From Pedococcus_A sp963730585 (lineage in GTDB: Bacteria > Actinomycetota > Actinomycetes > Actinomycetales > Dermatophilaceae): 64,000 nucleotides of DNA. The stretch covers positions 930,001-994,000 of the forward strand of contig CAVSSL010000011.1 of NCBI GenBank assembly GCA_963730585.1. The letters run 5' to 3'. This document shows, in pieces, positions 20,277-28,858 of this stretch (positions within the stretch are counted from its first letter, which is position 1; each line of letters opens with the position of its first letter). The notes under the pieces were generated by a model. The model worked only from the letters and a program-made list of their open reading frames with translations, was not told the origin of the DNA and ran no database searches. Both the position numbers and the translations under genes were made by a program.

Positions 20277-23200
20277 CTAGTGCCCCGAGCTTCCCGGGCT
20301 GGAGTGCCACAGCTTGCGCGGCGGGCTGAGGTCCTCGGGCACGACCCCGCCCGCGGCCAGTCGCCGGCTGCCCTGCACGTCCCCGCCGGCAGGCTTGATG
20401 TCGGCGTACGGCGACTGCCGGAACCCCGAGGCGTGCACCAGCACCCGGCGACCCCCACTGGAGCCGTCCGCGGACTGCTCGAACCGCTCGTGCTGCTGCA
20501 GGGCGCTCGCCTCGTCGGTGTCGATGGCGGCCAGCACGGCCTCGAGGCCCCCGGCGGTCCAGGCGTCCCACAGCCGGGACAGCTCCCAGGCGCCGGTCGC
20601 CCGGATGGAGATGCCCCGTGCGCCGGTGCGGCGCACCACGCCCCTGACGAGCAGCATCCACGAGTGGAACACCACCTCGGCGTAGGGCCCCTGGACGTCC
20701 TCGAAGAAGGTGGCGTCGACCGGGCCGGTGGAGTCGTCGAGGGTCAGGAAGACCACGCGGCGACCGGAGCGCACCGGCGGGGTCTGGGTGGCCACCTTGA
20801 CCCCGGCGACCCACACCGTGGACCGGCTGCGGGCGCCGAGCAGGTCGCGGCTGCGGGTGGTGCCGAGGGCGCGCAGCATCGGCTCGTAGAACCCGACGAC
20901 GTGGCCGCTGGCGTCGAGGCCGAGGATGTCGAGCTCGGCCCGGACCCGCTCCGCGCCGGTCATCTCCGGCAGCCCGGTGCCGGCGGTCAGCTCCGGGCTG
21001 TCGCCGAGGTCGAGGGCGAGCTGGGTGGGCTGCTCCGCGGCGGCCGTCACCGGCAGGGCCGCCTGCGACTGCGCGGCCGCCCGGTCGCGCACGTCGACGT
21101 CACGGACCGGCGGACCTGCGGCAGCAGGCGTGCCGTCCTGACCCGGCCCCGCGGCATACCCGGCCCTCGCCCGGCCCCTCCGCGGGCTGACCCGGCGGGT
21201 CGAGCTGGCCACCGAGCGCGACCAGCGGTCGAGCTCGGAGACGTGCAGCAGCAGGTCGCGCCGGGTCACCCGGCCACGCCGGCCGAGGCCGCCGGTGCTG
21301 GAGGACATGCCGTAGAGCGAGTCGAAGCCACCGGCGAGCACCAGCCGCTCGACGACCGGGCGGGAGACCCGGGCCCGGTTCCAGAAGTCGGCGAGGCTGA
21401 AGTAGGGCTGGCCGGCGACGATGCGCGCCACCTCGGCCTCGCTGATGCCCTTGACGTCGGACAGCGACAGGCGGATGCCGTGGGCCCGTCCGTCCGGCAG
21501 GTCGGGATGCGCGGGCCCCTCGCGGGAGTGGTCGCTGGACTGGTCGTCCAGGATGCGCGGGGGCGGCTCGTCCCAGGGGTCGACCTTCTCGACGCGGTAC
21601 TCCCCCGCCGAGGCGTTGACGTCGAGTCCGAGCACCGCGATGCCGAGGCTGCGGGCGTCGTCGAGGATGAGCCGCTTGGGGTACATCCCCGGGTCGTGGG
21701 TCAGCACCCCGGCCAGGAAGGCGGCCGGGTGGTGGGTCTTCAGCCAGGCCGAGTGGTAGGTCGGCAGCGCGAAGGCGGCGGCGTGCGCCTTGCAGAAGCC
21801 GAACGAGGCGAACGACTTCAGCACCTCCCAGATCCGGTCGACGTCGGCCGGGGCGTAGCCGCGAGCGGCTGCGGCGGGCCGCCACCAGGCCTCGACCTCC
21901 TCCTGACCCTTGGGGCTGCCCATCGCCCGGCGCACCTCATCGGCCTGGGCCAGCGTGACCCCGGTCGTCTCGGCGACGATCTTGAGCACCTGCTCGTGGA
22001 AGACGACGACACCGGCGGTCTCCTCCAGCGCCGGCACCAGCGTGGGGTGGAGGTACCGGACGTCCTTCCACCCGTGCCGGGCCTCGAGGAACGGCGTGAT
22101 CATGTCGGACTTGACCGGTCCGGGCCGGAACAGCGAGATGTCGATGACGAGGTCCTCGAAGCGCTCCGGCCCGAACTTGCCGATGAGCTCGCGCTGGCCG
22201 GGGCTCTCGATCTGGAAGCAGCCCAGGGTGTGGGCGGTGCGGATCAGCCGGAAGGTCGCCTCGTCGTCGAGGGGCACCTGGGACTGGTCGTCGAGGTCGA
22301 CCTCGACCTCCTCGACCCGGGCCACCTCCTTCACGGCGTGCGCCATCGCCGACTGCATCCGGATGCCGAGGACGTCGAGCTTGAGCAGGCCGAGGGTCTC
22401 GACGTCGTCCTTGTCGAACTGGCTCATGGGGAAGCCCAGCCAGCTCGCCTCGACGGGGGTGCGGTCGAGCAGCCCGGCGTTGGAGAGCACCACCCCGCAC
22501 GGGTGCAGCGCGATGTGCCGGGGCAGTCCGTCGAGCCGCTCGACGAGGTCGAAGAGCACCTGGAGACGTGGGCTGCCGAGCCCCCGGCTGCGCAGCTCGG
22601 GCAGGTCGGCGATGGCGCTGCGGGCGTCGCGGGCGCGGATGTGCGGGAAGGCCTTGGCGATCTCGTCGATCTCCTGCGGCGGCAGGCCGAGGGCCGCGCC
22701 GACGTCGCGCACCGCGTGGCGCACCTTGTAGGTGTCCATCATCGACACGCAGGTGACCCGGTCTCCCCCGAACCTCTCGAGGACGCGCTCGTAGACCTCG
22801 GTGCGGCGGGCCGACTCGACGTCGATGTCGATGTCGGGCAGCTCCGCCCGCAGCGGCGAGCAGAACCGCTCCATCAGCAGGTCGTAGCGGATGGGGTCGA
22901 CGCCGCTGATGCCGAGCAGGTAGTTGACCAGCGACCCGGCACCCGACCCGCGGGCCGCCACCCGCACCCCCATCTCCTTGATGAGGTCGACGACGGCCGC
23001 GACGGTGAGGAAGTAGGTCGGGTAGCCGAGCTCGGCGACCACCTTCAGCTCCTCGGTCAGCCGGGTCTCGATGGCGTGCCGCTCGCGCTCGCCCACCTCC
23101 GGGTAGCGGGTCGGCACGGCGGCGCGGCAGCGCTCCTCGAGCACCGACTGGGGGTCGGCGCCGGGCTCGAGGCCGAGGGCGGACGGCTCGGGCAGGTGGA

Positions 23201-24302
23201 CTGCCCCGATGCCGAGGTCGTGCCGCGCGTCCTGGGTGCACTCCAGCGCCACGGCCATGGTGCGGGCCACCAGCGCGTCGGCCCGGGCAGTGTCGCCGGA
23301 GGTGACCTCCCGCGCGATGGCGTGCATCGCCGGCGTGCTGGCCAGGTGGGCGGCGTCGGTGACGCGGTCGAGGTGGCGGGTCTCGAGGACGACGAGTCGC
23401 CGGGCCGCGTCGAGCACGTCGACCACGGCACTCTCCCCCGGGTCGGTGTGGCGCACCGCCGCGGTCAGCACCGTGGGCACCCCGCTCTCGTCGGCCAGCC
23501 CCAGCAGGCGGGCGGCGTGCCCGCGTGAGGCGGGCGTGCCCTCGGGTCCGCCGTGGCAGACGACCTCGATCGCCAGCGCGTCGGGCGGCAGGAGCCGCCG
23601 CCAGGCGGCCAGCAGTGCCCGGGCCCGGTCGGGCCGCCGGGCCAGCAGGGCACGACCGACGTCCGAGTCCGGCCCGAGCAGCACCACCAGCGGGCTGGGC
23701 TCGTCACCGTGCGCCCCGGTCGCACAGCGGACCGCGATGGTGCCCGGTGTCGTGACCGGTTGGCCGCGCTCGCCGCGCAGGTGCGTGTCGGTGACGAGAC
23801 GGCACAGGGAGGCCCAGCCGACGCCTGCCGGCACCCCTGCCCCGCGGCCGCGGGCGAGCACCGTGACCCGCGGGTGGCGGGGGTCGCGGTCGGCGCCCCC
23901 GCGCACCGGGGTGCGCTGCTTCACCTGCCCACCGCCGTATGCCGTGGCGTCACCGCGCCTGCCCGCTCCGGACCTGCCCGCTCCATGCGCGCCTCCTCCG
24001 GACCTGCCGGCTCCGGACCAGTCCGCTCCGGATCTGCCCGCTCGGGACAGAGCCGCTCCGGACAGGCCGTGGGGCTGCGGGTCCGGCTCGACGGCGAGGT
24101 CGACCCCGAGGACCGGCGCGATGCCGGCGGCCATGGCGGCCTGGACGAACCGGATCGCCCCGTAGAGACCGTCGCGGTCGGTCAGGCCGAGGACGGGCTG
24201 GCCGTGCTGGGCTGCGCGCTCCACCAGCGCCGCCGGGGTCGAGGTGCCGTAGCGCATCGAGAACCCTGAGGCGACGTGCAGGTGGGCGAAGTCACCGTTC
24301 AC
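20277..24302 (-). CDS. dnaE2: DnaE2-type error-prone DNA polymerase III alpha subunit
   Basis: A 1341-residue C-family polymerase. The PHP domain starts HLHVASGFS and LTDRDGLYGAIRF, where the usual TDH is TDR, so the PHP metal site is degenerate. A pentapeptide repeat (about residues 80-114) interrupts it. Palm motifs are RGSGAGSLVNYLLGISGVDP, PDIDIDVESARR and FDKDDVETLGLLKLDVLGI. QLALDL near residue 1130 resembles a clamp-binding motif. The PDIDIDVES and QFDKDD forms match DnaE2/ImuC. The GTG start overlaps the HEPN gene stop (GTGA). No ImuA or ImuB gene lies beside it. A LexA box precedes the operon (25428-25443), so damage induction is expected. Confidence 0.88.
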   Translation of the reverse strand: MNGDFAHLHVASGFSMRYGTSTPAALVERAAQHGQPVLGLTDRDGLYGAIRFVQAAMAAGIAPVLGVDLAVEPDPQPHGLSGAALSRAGRSGADWSGAGRSGGGAHGAGRSGAGRRGDATAYGGGQVKQRTPVRGGADRDPRHPRVTVLARGRGAGVPAGVGWASLCRLVTDTHLRGERGQPVTTPGTIAVRCATGAHGDEPSPLVVLLGPDSDVGRALLARRPDRARALLAAWRRLLPPDALAIEVVCHGGPEGTPASRGHAARLLGLADESGVPTVLTAAVRHTDPGESAVVDVLDAARRLVVLETRHLDRVTDAAHLASTPAMHAIAREVTSGDTARADALVARTMAVALECTQDARHDLGIGAVHLPEPSALGLEPGADPQSVLEERCRAAVPTRYPEVGERERHAIETRLTEELKVVAELGYPTYFLTVAAVVDLIKEMGVRVAARGSGAGSLVNYLLGISGVDPIRYDLLMERFCSPLRAELPDIDIDVESARRTEVYERVLERFGGDRVTCVSMMDTYKVRHAVRDVGAALGLPPQEIDEIAKAFPHIRARDARSAIADLPELRSRGLGSPRLQVLFDLVERLDGLPRHIALHPCGVVLSNAGLLDRTPVEASWLGFPMSQFDKDDVETLGLLKLDVLGIRMQSAMAHAVKEVARVEEVEVDLDDQSQVPLDDEATFRLIRTAHTLGCFQIESPGQRELIGKFGPERFEDLVIDISLFRPGPVKSDMITPFLEARHGWKDVRYLHPTLVPALEETAGVVVFHEQVLKIVAETTGVTLAQADEVRRAMGSPKGQEEVEAWWRPAAAARGYAPADVDRIWEVLKSFASFGFCKAHAAAFALPTYHSAWLKTHHPAAFLAGVLTHDPGMYPKRLILDDARSLGIAVLGLDVNASAGEYRVEKVDPWDEPPPRILDDQSSDHSREGPAHPDLPDGRAHGIRLSLSDVKGISEAEVARIVAGQPYFSLADFWNRARVSRPVVERLVLAGGFDSLYGMSSSTGGLGRRGRVTRRDLLLHVSELDRWSRSVASSTRRVSPRRGRARAGYAAGPGQDGTPAAAGPPVRDVDVRDRAAAQSQAALPVTAAAEQPTQLALDLGDSPELTAGTGLPEMTGAERVRAELDILGLDASGHVVGFYEPMLRALGTTRSRDLLGARSRSTVWVAGVKVATQTPPVRSGRRVVFLTLDDSTGPVDATFFEDVQGPYAEVVFHSWMLLVRGVVRRTGARGISIRATGAWELSRLWDAWTAGGLEAVLAAIDTDEASALQQHERFEQSADGSSGGRRVLVHASGFRQSPYADIKPAGGDVQGSRRLAAGGVVPEDLSPPRKLWHSSPGSSGH
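23961..24065 (-). repeat. 15-bp tandem repeat, seven units, inside dnaE2
   Basis: Seven imperfect 15-bp units (typical plus-strand form GCCCGCTCCGGACCT) encode pentapeptides such as RSGAG, LSRAG and WSGAG within the PHP domain. The core TCCGGAGCG on the minus strand is also the core of the intergenic repeat at 27583-27673. Confidence 0.85.
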
Positions 24303-24835
24303 GCCCAGGCCGTGGGGACGAGCACGTCGTGGTGCACCGTGCTGACAGGCAGGCCGAGGCTCCGGCAGACCAGCCCGATGAAGGTCTCCGCCTGCCGGAG
24401 CAGGTCGTCGGCCTCGCGGGCGCTGACCGCGTGGCGCGCGGGCTGGTCGGGGTGCACGGGCTGGTCGGGGTGCACGGGCGGGTCGTGCTGCGCGGTGGCG
24501 ACGGCGAAGAACTCGGCCCACTCGGTCAGCTCGGGCGCGGCCGCGGGCACCAGCTCCCACAGGCTCTGCGGGCCGCCCGGCCGGGTTCCGCGCACACGGG
24601 CTGACACCAGCGCCGCCGCGGCCCGCATCGCCCCCAGCCGGGACTGGCGGTAGCGCTCGGCGACGTCACGGCTGTGGCAGGCCTCGAGCAGGTCGGCTCG
24701 AGCGCGTTCGACGAGCTCGAGCGCTGTGGCGGCCGTTGCCCCGGGCGGCGGGGTGGACGGCGCGGAGGTGTCCTGCGCGGGCGTGTCCTGCGCAGAGGTG
24801 ACATGCGCGGAGGTGACATGCGCGGAGAGGGTCAT
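24299..24835 (-). CDS. SAV_6107-like HEPN domain protein
   Basis: A 178-residue alpha-helical protein. After a variable repeat-bearing N-terminus (HVTS and AQDT units), residues 40-75 (LVERARADLLEACHS, then RYRQSRLGAMRAAAAL) match the HEPN-like family found beside actinobacterial dnaE2 and dinB genes. The core resembles small-molecule or nucleotide-binding HEPN proteins; its biochemical role is unknown. HPDQPV/HPDQPA is a perfect 18-bp DNA duplication. It is the middle gene of an operon: 16 nt after the DUF6504 stop, and overlapping the dnaE2 start by 4 nt. ATG start with GAAGGCGG upstream. Confidence 0.7.
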   Translation of the reverse strand: MTLSAHVTSAHVTSAQDTPAQDTSAPSTPPPGATAATALELVERARADLLEACHSRDVAERYRQSRLGAMRAAAALVSARVRGTRPGGPQSLWELVPAAAPELTEWAEFFAVATAQHDPPVHPDQPVHPDQPARHAVSAREADDLLRQAETFIGLVCRSLGLPVSTVHHDVLVPTAWA

Positions 24836-24851
24836 CGTGGTCACCGCCTTC

Positions 24852-25268
24852 TCAGTCCGCGACCCGCAGCAGGCGCCACTGGCCCGGAGAGGGGTCGACG
24901 CCGAGGTCGTAGACCCCGGTGCCGGCCATCCGGCCCGCGCTGGCCTCGACGCGCCACACCTGGCGCTCACGGGCATCACCGAGGACGTCGGTGCCGATGC
25001 CGGCACCGCCGACGTCAGGGCCGGAGGCGTCGGTATCCGTGGCGGAGCCGACCGTCGCGACAGGAGCCGTGGCGCGACGCTCGTCGAGCGCGTCGCGCCA
25101 CCACGGACGGCGCTCCTTCCAGTGGTCGAGCACCTGGCGGACGACGTAGAGCCGTCCACGCCAGACGAAGGCGTCTGGAACCGCGGCGGTTCCCGTGGCA
25201 GCAGCGCCCGGAACGGCCTGCTCGGTCGCGGCCCGGACCTCGATGGGCTCTTCGTATCGGCGCACCAC
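24852..25268 (-). CDS. DUF6504 family protein
   Basis: A 138-residue protein beginning VVRRYEEPIEVRAA. The segment FVWRGRLYVVRQVLDHWKERRPWWRD and a C-terminal VYDLGVDPSPGQWRLLRV are typical of DUF6504, a family seen next to Y-family polymerase and DnaE2 genes in actinobacteria. A beta-rich domain is expected; the function is not known. The GTG at 25268 has AAGGAG 6 nt upstream. It is the first gene of the DUF6504-HEPN-dnaE2 operon, downstream of a LexA box. Confidence 0.75.
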   Translation of the reverse strand: MVRRYEEPIEVRAATEQAVPGAAATGTAAVPDAFVWRGRLYVVRQVLDHWKERRPWWRDALDERRATAPVATVGSATDTDASGPDVGGAGIGTDVLGDARERQVWRVEASAGRMAGTGVYDLGVDPSPGQWRLLRVAD

Positions 25269-25427
25269 GGCAGACTCCTTCCAAGGCGATGGGGTGAGGG
25301 CCCTGGCCCTGCGAGGGCGGGGTCGAGGCGCCGTGTCGCAGGGCCAGAGCCGTTCCGGTTCCGGTGTCAGACCCCGGAGTCGACAATGGAGATCACTGCC
25401 ACCTGGGGGCCGCCGGATCCGGCTCGT

Positions 25428-25482
25428 TCGAACAGATGTTCGAACAGTTCGAATGTACACCCGCCCTCGGACAGCCCGTCAA
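25428..25482 (-). promoter_or_regulatory. Promoter with perfect LexA (SOS) box for the DUF6504-HEPN-dnaE2 operon
   Basis: On the minus strand: TTGACG (25482-25477), about 19 nt, TACATT (25457-25452), then the perfect palindrome TCGAACAGATGTTCGA (25428-25443). This has the TCGAAC-N4-GTTCGA form of actinobacterial SOS boxes. LexA bound here would cover the transcription start. An extra half-overlapping GTTCGAA lies beside it. Confidence 0.85.
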
Positions 25483-25532
25483 GGGGAACGTCACGCCATT
25501 CGGGAGACCTGCCCCGACCGAGACTCAACCCC

Positions 25533-25576
25533 TTGCAGTCCGGCGCCCGCTGGACTAGAATCGAACATACGTTCGA
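25533..25576 (+). promoter_or_regulatory. Promoter with perfect LexA (SOS) box for the DUF222/HNH gene
   Basis: TTGCAG (25533-25538), 17 nt, TAGAAT (25556-25561), then TCGAACATACGTTCGA (25561-25576), a perfect SOS palindrome sharing one base with the -10. The predicted start site lies inside the box. The start codon is 14 nt further on. The 321-nt gap 25269-25589 holds this promoter and the divergent one. Confidence 0.88.
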
Positions 25577-25589
25577 ACGAGGGGAATTC

Positions 25590-27386
25590 GTGACGATGGC
25601 GATCGCGGAGGCTGCACCAGTGCTGACGCCGGCTGCCGTGGAGTCGGCGGACCCGCGTGACCTGATGGTCTTCCTCGTCGACCTCTCCCCTACCGACATC
25701 GCCGCGATGGACCGGTGCGAGGCCGAGGCGTTCGCGTTGGCCTGTGACCGGGCCCGGGCCGCGCTGGATGCCCGGCAGTCACTGGCGATGGACACCCTGG
25801 CCTCCCGCGTGGATGAGGACCTGCAGCGGCGGCGGCAGGAGGTGGCCGCCGAACGCCCGGACGGCGGTGGTCCCGCGCATCCGGGGCCGGACCTGCACGG
25901 GTTCGTCGCCTCGATGCTGGCCCCGGGGCTGCACTGCTCGACCCACACCGTGCAGCGCCGGCTGGAGGCCGACCGGTGGCTGGTGTGCGCGGCCGAGTCG
26001 ACGTTCCAGGCGTTGTGGGACGGCGACCTGGACCGGTCCCGGGCCGACAGCGTGGTCGAGGTCGCCCGCGGCCTGGACTGCGAGCTGTGGGCCCGGTTCG
26101 AGGCCCTGGTCCTGGAGACCACCGTCGACCCGGTCACCGGCGAGCTCACCCTGGTCTCGGAGGAGGTCAAGGCGCTGAGCCGCTCCCAGCTGGCCCGCCG
26201 CGCGGCCCGGATCGCCCGCCACCTCGACCCCGACAGCGGGCCGCGCGCCGCCCGCGCCGCCCGCGACCAGCGGAAGGTGGTCGTCCGACCGGACCGGCAC
26301 ACCCCCGGCCTGGCGCTGTGGAAGGCATACCTGCCCAGCGAGGTCTCCGAGAAGATGGCGGCCGCGGTCGACGCCCTTGCCGGGCAGTACGCCAAGGCCC
26401 ACCCCGGCACCGGCATGGACGGGCACCGCGCCGATGCGCTGGCCGACCTCGTCCTCGGCAACGCCGAGGTCACCACCGTGGTCGAGCTGGTCGTGCCCGT
26501 CCTGCCGCTCCAGGCACCCCACGCCGCGGGCCCTGCCTCGCTCGGCGGGCCGCTCAGCGAGCTGCGACCCTTCACCGCCACGGCCGTCGGCACGGACGAG
26601 GCGAGCGACGCAGACGGGTCGGCCGGCACGCTCTCGTGGATCATCCCCGGCGTGGTCGACGACCCCCGCCACGGCGTCCTGCTCCCGGAGGCGATCCGTG
26701 AGCTGCTGTCGAAGCCGGAGACCGTGGTCCGCCTGGCCCGGCTCGACCCGGACGGCTCGATCACCCAGGACCCGAAGGCCTACCGGCCCAGCGCCTCCAC
26801 CCGGCGCCGGGTCCGCGCCCGCGACGGGATCTGCCGGTTCCCCGGCTGCGCCACCCCGGCCGCCCGCACCGACACCGACCACGTGGTGCCCCACCCGACC
26901 GGGCCGACCGAGCACACCAACCTGATCAGCCTGTGCCGCACCCACCACCTGTTCAAACACCACTCCGGGTGGAAACCCACCCTCGCCGCCGACGGCACCG
27001 TCACCTGGACCGCCCCCGACGGCCGGACCTGGACCACCCACCCCCGACCCCACGACCTCCGCGACGAGCTCACCCTCCTCGACCGCATCGACCCCGAGAC
27101 CGCCCACCACCTCCGGCGCGGCTGGTACCCCGGCCTGCCACCGGGGATGTCCCTGGCCGACCTCACCCTCGCCGAGCACCACCTGCCCGACGACCCACCC
27201 GACACCGGCCACACCCCAGACGCCCCACCCGACTGGCAAGACCTCGACCAGCACCTCCCCGACATCCCGGTGACCGACCGAGACGCCTGGGGCCTCGTGC
27301 AACACCCGGGCATGATGCCCCCAGGTGCGGCGGTGGCATCCGTGTTGGAGCGCCACTTCGAACGCAGACTCGCGCAAGCCGCCTGA
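25590..27386 (+). CDS. DUF222 / HNH endonuclease (13E12-type) protein under a LexA box
   Basis: A 598-residue protein with an N-terminal helical DUF222 region (about residues 20-400) and a C-terminal HNH domain: CRFPGCATPAARTDTDHVVP then ISLCRTHHLFKHHSGW. The Cys pairs and the DH/HH residues of the zinc and catalytic sites are present. These 13E12-type proteins are multicopy in many actinobacteria and their role is unresolved; some mycobacterial members are damage-induced. GTG start with GAGGGGA; an ATG two codons later is the alternative. There is no sign of a wider mobile element around it. One GGCATACC element is in frame (Ala GCA-Tyr). Confidence 0.85.
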   Translation: MTMAIAEAAPVLTPAAVESADPRDLMVFLVDLSPTDIAAMDRCEAEAFALACDRARAALDARQSLAMDTLASRVDEDLQRRRQEVAAERPDGGGPAHPGPDLHGFVASMLAPGLHCSTHTVQRRLEADRWLVCAAESTFQALWDGDLDRSRADSVVEVARGLDCELWARFEALVLETTVDPVTGELTLVSEEVKALSRSQLARRAARIARHLDPDSGPRAARAARDQRKVVVRPDRHTPGLALWKAYLPSEVSEKMAAAVDALAGQYAKAHPGTGMDGHRADALADLVLGNAEVTTVVELVVPVLPLQAPHAAGPASLGGPLSELRPFTATAVGTDEASDADGSAGTLSWIIPGVVDDPRHGVLLPEAIRELLSKPETVVRLARLDPDGSITQDPKAYRPSASTRRRVRARDGICRFPGCATPAARTDTDHVVPHPTGPTEHTNLISLCRTHHLFKHHSGWKPTLAADGTVTWTAPDGRTWTTHPRPHDLRDELTLLDRIDPETAHHLRRGWYPGLPPGMSLADLTLAEHHLPDDPPDTGHTPDAPPDWQDLDQHLPDIPVTDRDAWGLVQHPGMMPPGAAVASVLERHFERRLAQAA

Positions 27387-27732
27387 CCACGCCCCCGGAC
27401 CACGACCCCGGCCGAACGTGCGCACCGGTTGGCCCGCAACGCGGTCACCGCAGCACCGGGCGGTCACCGCAACGCGGGCCGACACTGAGCGCGCAGGAAG
27501 GACCGGGCGCGCGGACTGGCTGGGACTGGCGGGAGCACGGAGCGCAGCGGAGTGCGGATGGTCGGCCGCGCGCCCGGTGCTTCCGGAGCGCGACTGCCGG
27601 AGCGCGGCTACCGGAGCGCGACTACCGGAGCTTCCGGAGCCAGGCTTCCGGAGCGCGGCTTCCGGAGCGCGACCCCCGAGCCGCCGACGCCGCCCGGTCC
27701 TTCCGAAGGCGACGCGGCCGATGGAGTGCGGG
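27387..27732. other. Gene-free region with a tandem repeat
   Basis: 346 nt between the HNH gene and the convergent YbaK-like gene. The left half is GC-rich without a clear gene or hairpin; the right half holds the 14-bp repeat at 27583-27673. Confidence 0.6.
27583..27673. repeat. 14-bp tandem repeat (CCGGAGCGCGACTA type)
   Basis: Units start at 27583, 27597, 27611, 27634, 27648 and 27662, with one 9-bp short unit at 27625. Consensus is CCGGAGCGCGRCTN. It shares the TCCGGAGCG core with the repeat inside dnaE2. Confidence 0.88.
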
Positions 27733-28251
27733 TCAGGCAACCTCGATGGCGTGACCGCCGGTGACCCGCAGCAGCTCCTCATAGGTGGTGCGGAAGACGG
27801 TGTGGCTGTGGCCGGCCGCGGCCCACACGTAGGCATAGCGGCTCAGCGAGACGTCGACCACGGTGCGCACCGGGCTGGTGTGCCCGACTGGCGCCACGCC
27901 GCCGATCGCGAAGCCCGTGGCGTTGCGGACGAAGTCGGCGTCTGCGCGGTCGATGTGCGCGATGCCGGTGAGGTCGGCCACCTTCGCAAGATCGACACGG
28001 TGGGCGCCGGAGGTGAGCACGAGCAGCGGCGTGATGGAGCCGTCGGCGTCGTGGGCCCGGAACACCAGGGAGTTCGCGATCTCGGCCGGGGTGATGCCGA
28101 GAGCCGAAGCGGCCGCGGCTGCGGTGCGGACGGCGTCGGGGAGGGTGACGACCTCAGGGTGGACGCTGTGGATCGCCAGCGCGGCGAGCACCCGCTGGAC
28201 CGCGGGGTGCCCCAGCGGGGACTCCTGTGGTGCTGCGATGCCCTCGGCCAT
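27733..28251 (-). CDS. YbaK/EbsC-type aminoacyl-tRNA deacylase
   Basis: A 172-residue protein of the YbaK/ProX/EbsC superfamily, which clears mischarged aminoacyl-tRNAs in trans. Conserved segments: EIANSLVFRA (about residues 58-67), PLLVLTSGAHRVDLAKVADL and the glycine loop GFAIGGVAPVGH, which holds the substrate. The exact tRNA substrate cannot be read. TACGCT ends 6 nt before the ATG and no Shine-Dalgarno is visible, so a leaderless mRNA is likely. A longer upstream start would only add low-complexity sequence. Confidence 0.85.
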   Translation of the reverse strand: MAEGIAAPQESPLGHPAVQRVLAALAIHSVHPEVVTLPDAVRTAAAAASALGITPAEIANSLVFRAHDADGSITPLLVLTSGAHRVDLAKVADLTGIAHIDRADADFVRNATGFAIGGVAPVGHTSPVRTVVDVSLSRYAYVWAAAGHSHTVFRTTYEELLRVTGGHAIEVA

Positions 28252-28257
28252 GGCGAG

Positions 28258-28263
28258 AGCGTA
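28258..28263 (-). promoter_or_regulatory. Leaderless -10 (TACGCT) of the YbaK-like gene
   Basis: TACGCT on the minus strand, then 6 nt, then the ATG at 28251. Confidence 0.6.
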
Positions 28264-28336
28264 GTGATCGGGAGGCGCCGATGGCGCCTCCCGCGCGGAA
28301 GCGACTGCGCCCGAAGACACATGAGCCCGCACACGC

Positions 28337-28375
28337 GTGTGGCCGGGACGACGCGTCCCGGCCACACGGCATACC
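28337..28375 (-). terminator. Hairpin terminator of the VOC gene plus a GTATGCC element
   Basis: Arms 28337-28350 and 28354-28367 (14 bp, perfect, 3-nt loop) lie 18 nt after the VOC protein stop. A CGGCATACC element (28367-28375) abuts the stem on the gene-proximal side. Confidence 0.75.
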
Positions 28376-28392
28376 GAAACGTGCCAGTCGGG

Positions 28393-28776
28393 TCAGAACC
28401 CCTGGTGGATGCAGAGGACGTTGCCGTCCGGGTCGAGGAACCAGGCAGCCCTGTCGCCGTCCACGTCGGCGATGTGGTTGACCGTCTTCAGGCCCGGCAG
28501 GTCGTAGTCCTCGAAGGTCACGCCTCGGGCCTCCAGCTCGGTCATCTCCTTCTCGACGTCGCCGACCTCCCAGCTCACGGCCGTGCTCTTGGACTGGCTT
28601 CCGGCCTCACGGGGAAGCAGCACGAGCGAGTCGCCGTGGGCGAGGCCGAACCGCAACTCCCCCATGCTGTTCGCCCCCTCGAAGTGCAGACCGAGCCGGT
28701 CTGCGTAGAACTCCTTCGCGCGATCGGTGTCCGTGACGGGCAGCATCGTCGCAATCGTGCTCGTGGTGAGGGACAT
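28393..28776 (-). CDS. VOC-superfamily (glyoxalase/bleomycin resistance-like) protein
   Basis: A 127-residue cytosolic protein with two beta-alpha-beta-beta-beta modules. DTDRAKEFYADRLGLHFEG near the N-terminus and the C-terminal AAWFLDPDGNVLCIHQ, with the metal-region Asp-Pro-Asp-Gly-Asn, are typical of the vicinal oxygen chelate family. The substrate is unknown. The ATG has an excellent AAGGAGGTG, in contrast to its leaderless neighbours. Confidence 0.85.
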   Translation of the reverse strand: MSLTTSTIATMLPVTDTDRAKEFYADRLGLHFEGANSMGELRFGLAHGDSLVLLPREAGSQSKSTAVSWEVGDVEKEMTELEARGVTFEDYDLPGLKTVNHIADVDGDRAAWFLDPDGNVLCIHQGF

Positions 28777-28858
28777 GGATGAGCACCTCCTTCGACGCCC
28801 ACCAGCGTGCGCCCGGCCCGTTGCGCGGCGCCATCCACCAACATGACTAGCCCGCGTG

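Noticed and set aside
18174..23528. Very long open frame (1784 codons) on the plus strand antisense to dinB and dnaE2
   Set aside because: High GC content suppresses stop codons; the product is low-complexity Gly/Arg/Asp/His-rich with no family resemblance, while the minus strand carries clear polymerase motifs.
25590..27386. DUF222/HNH gene as part of a mobile element
   Set aside because: No integrase, inverted repeats, target duplication or composition change was seen around it; its LexA promoter suits a resident gene.
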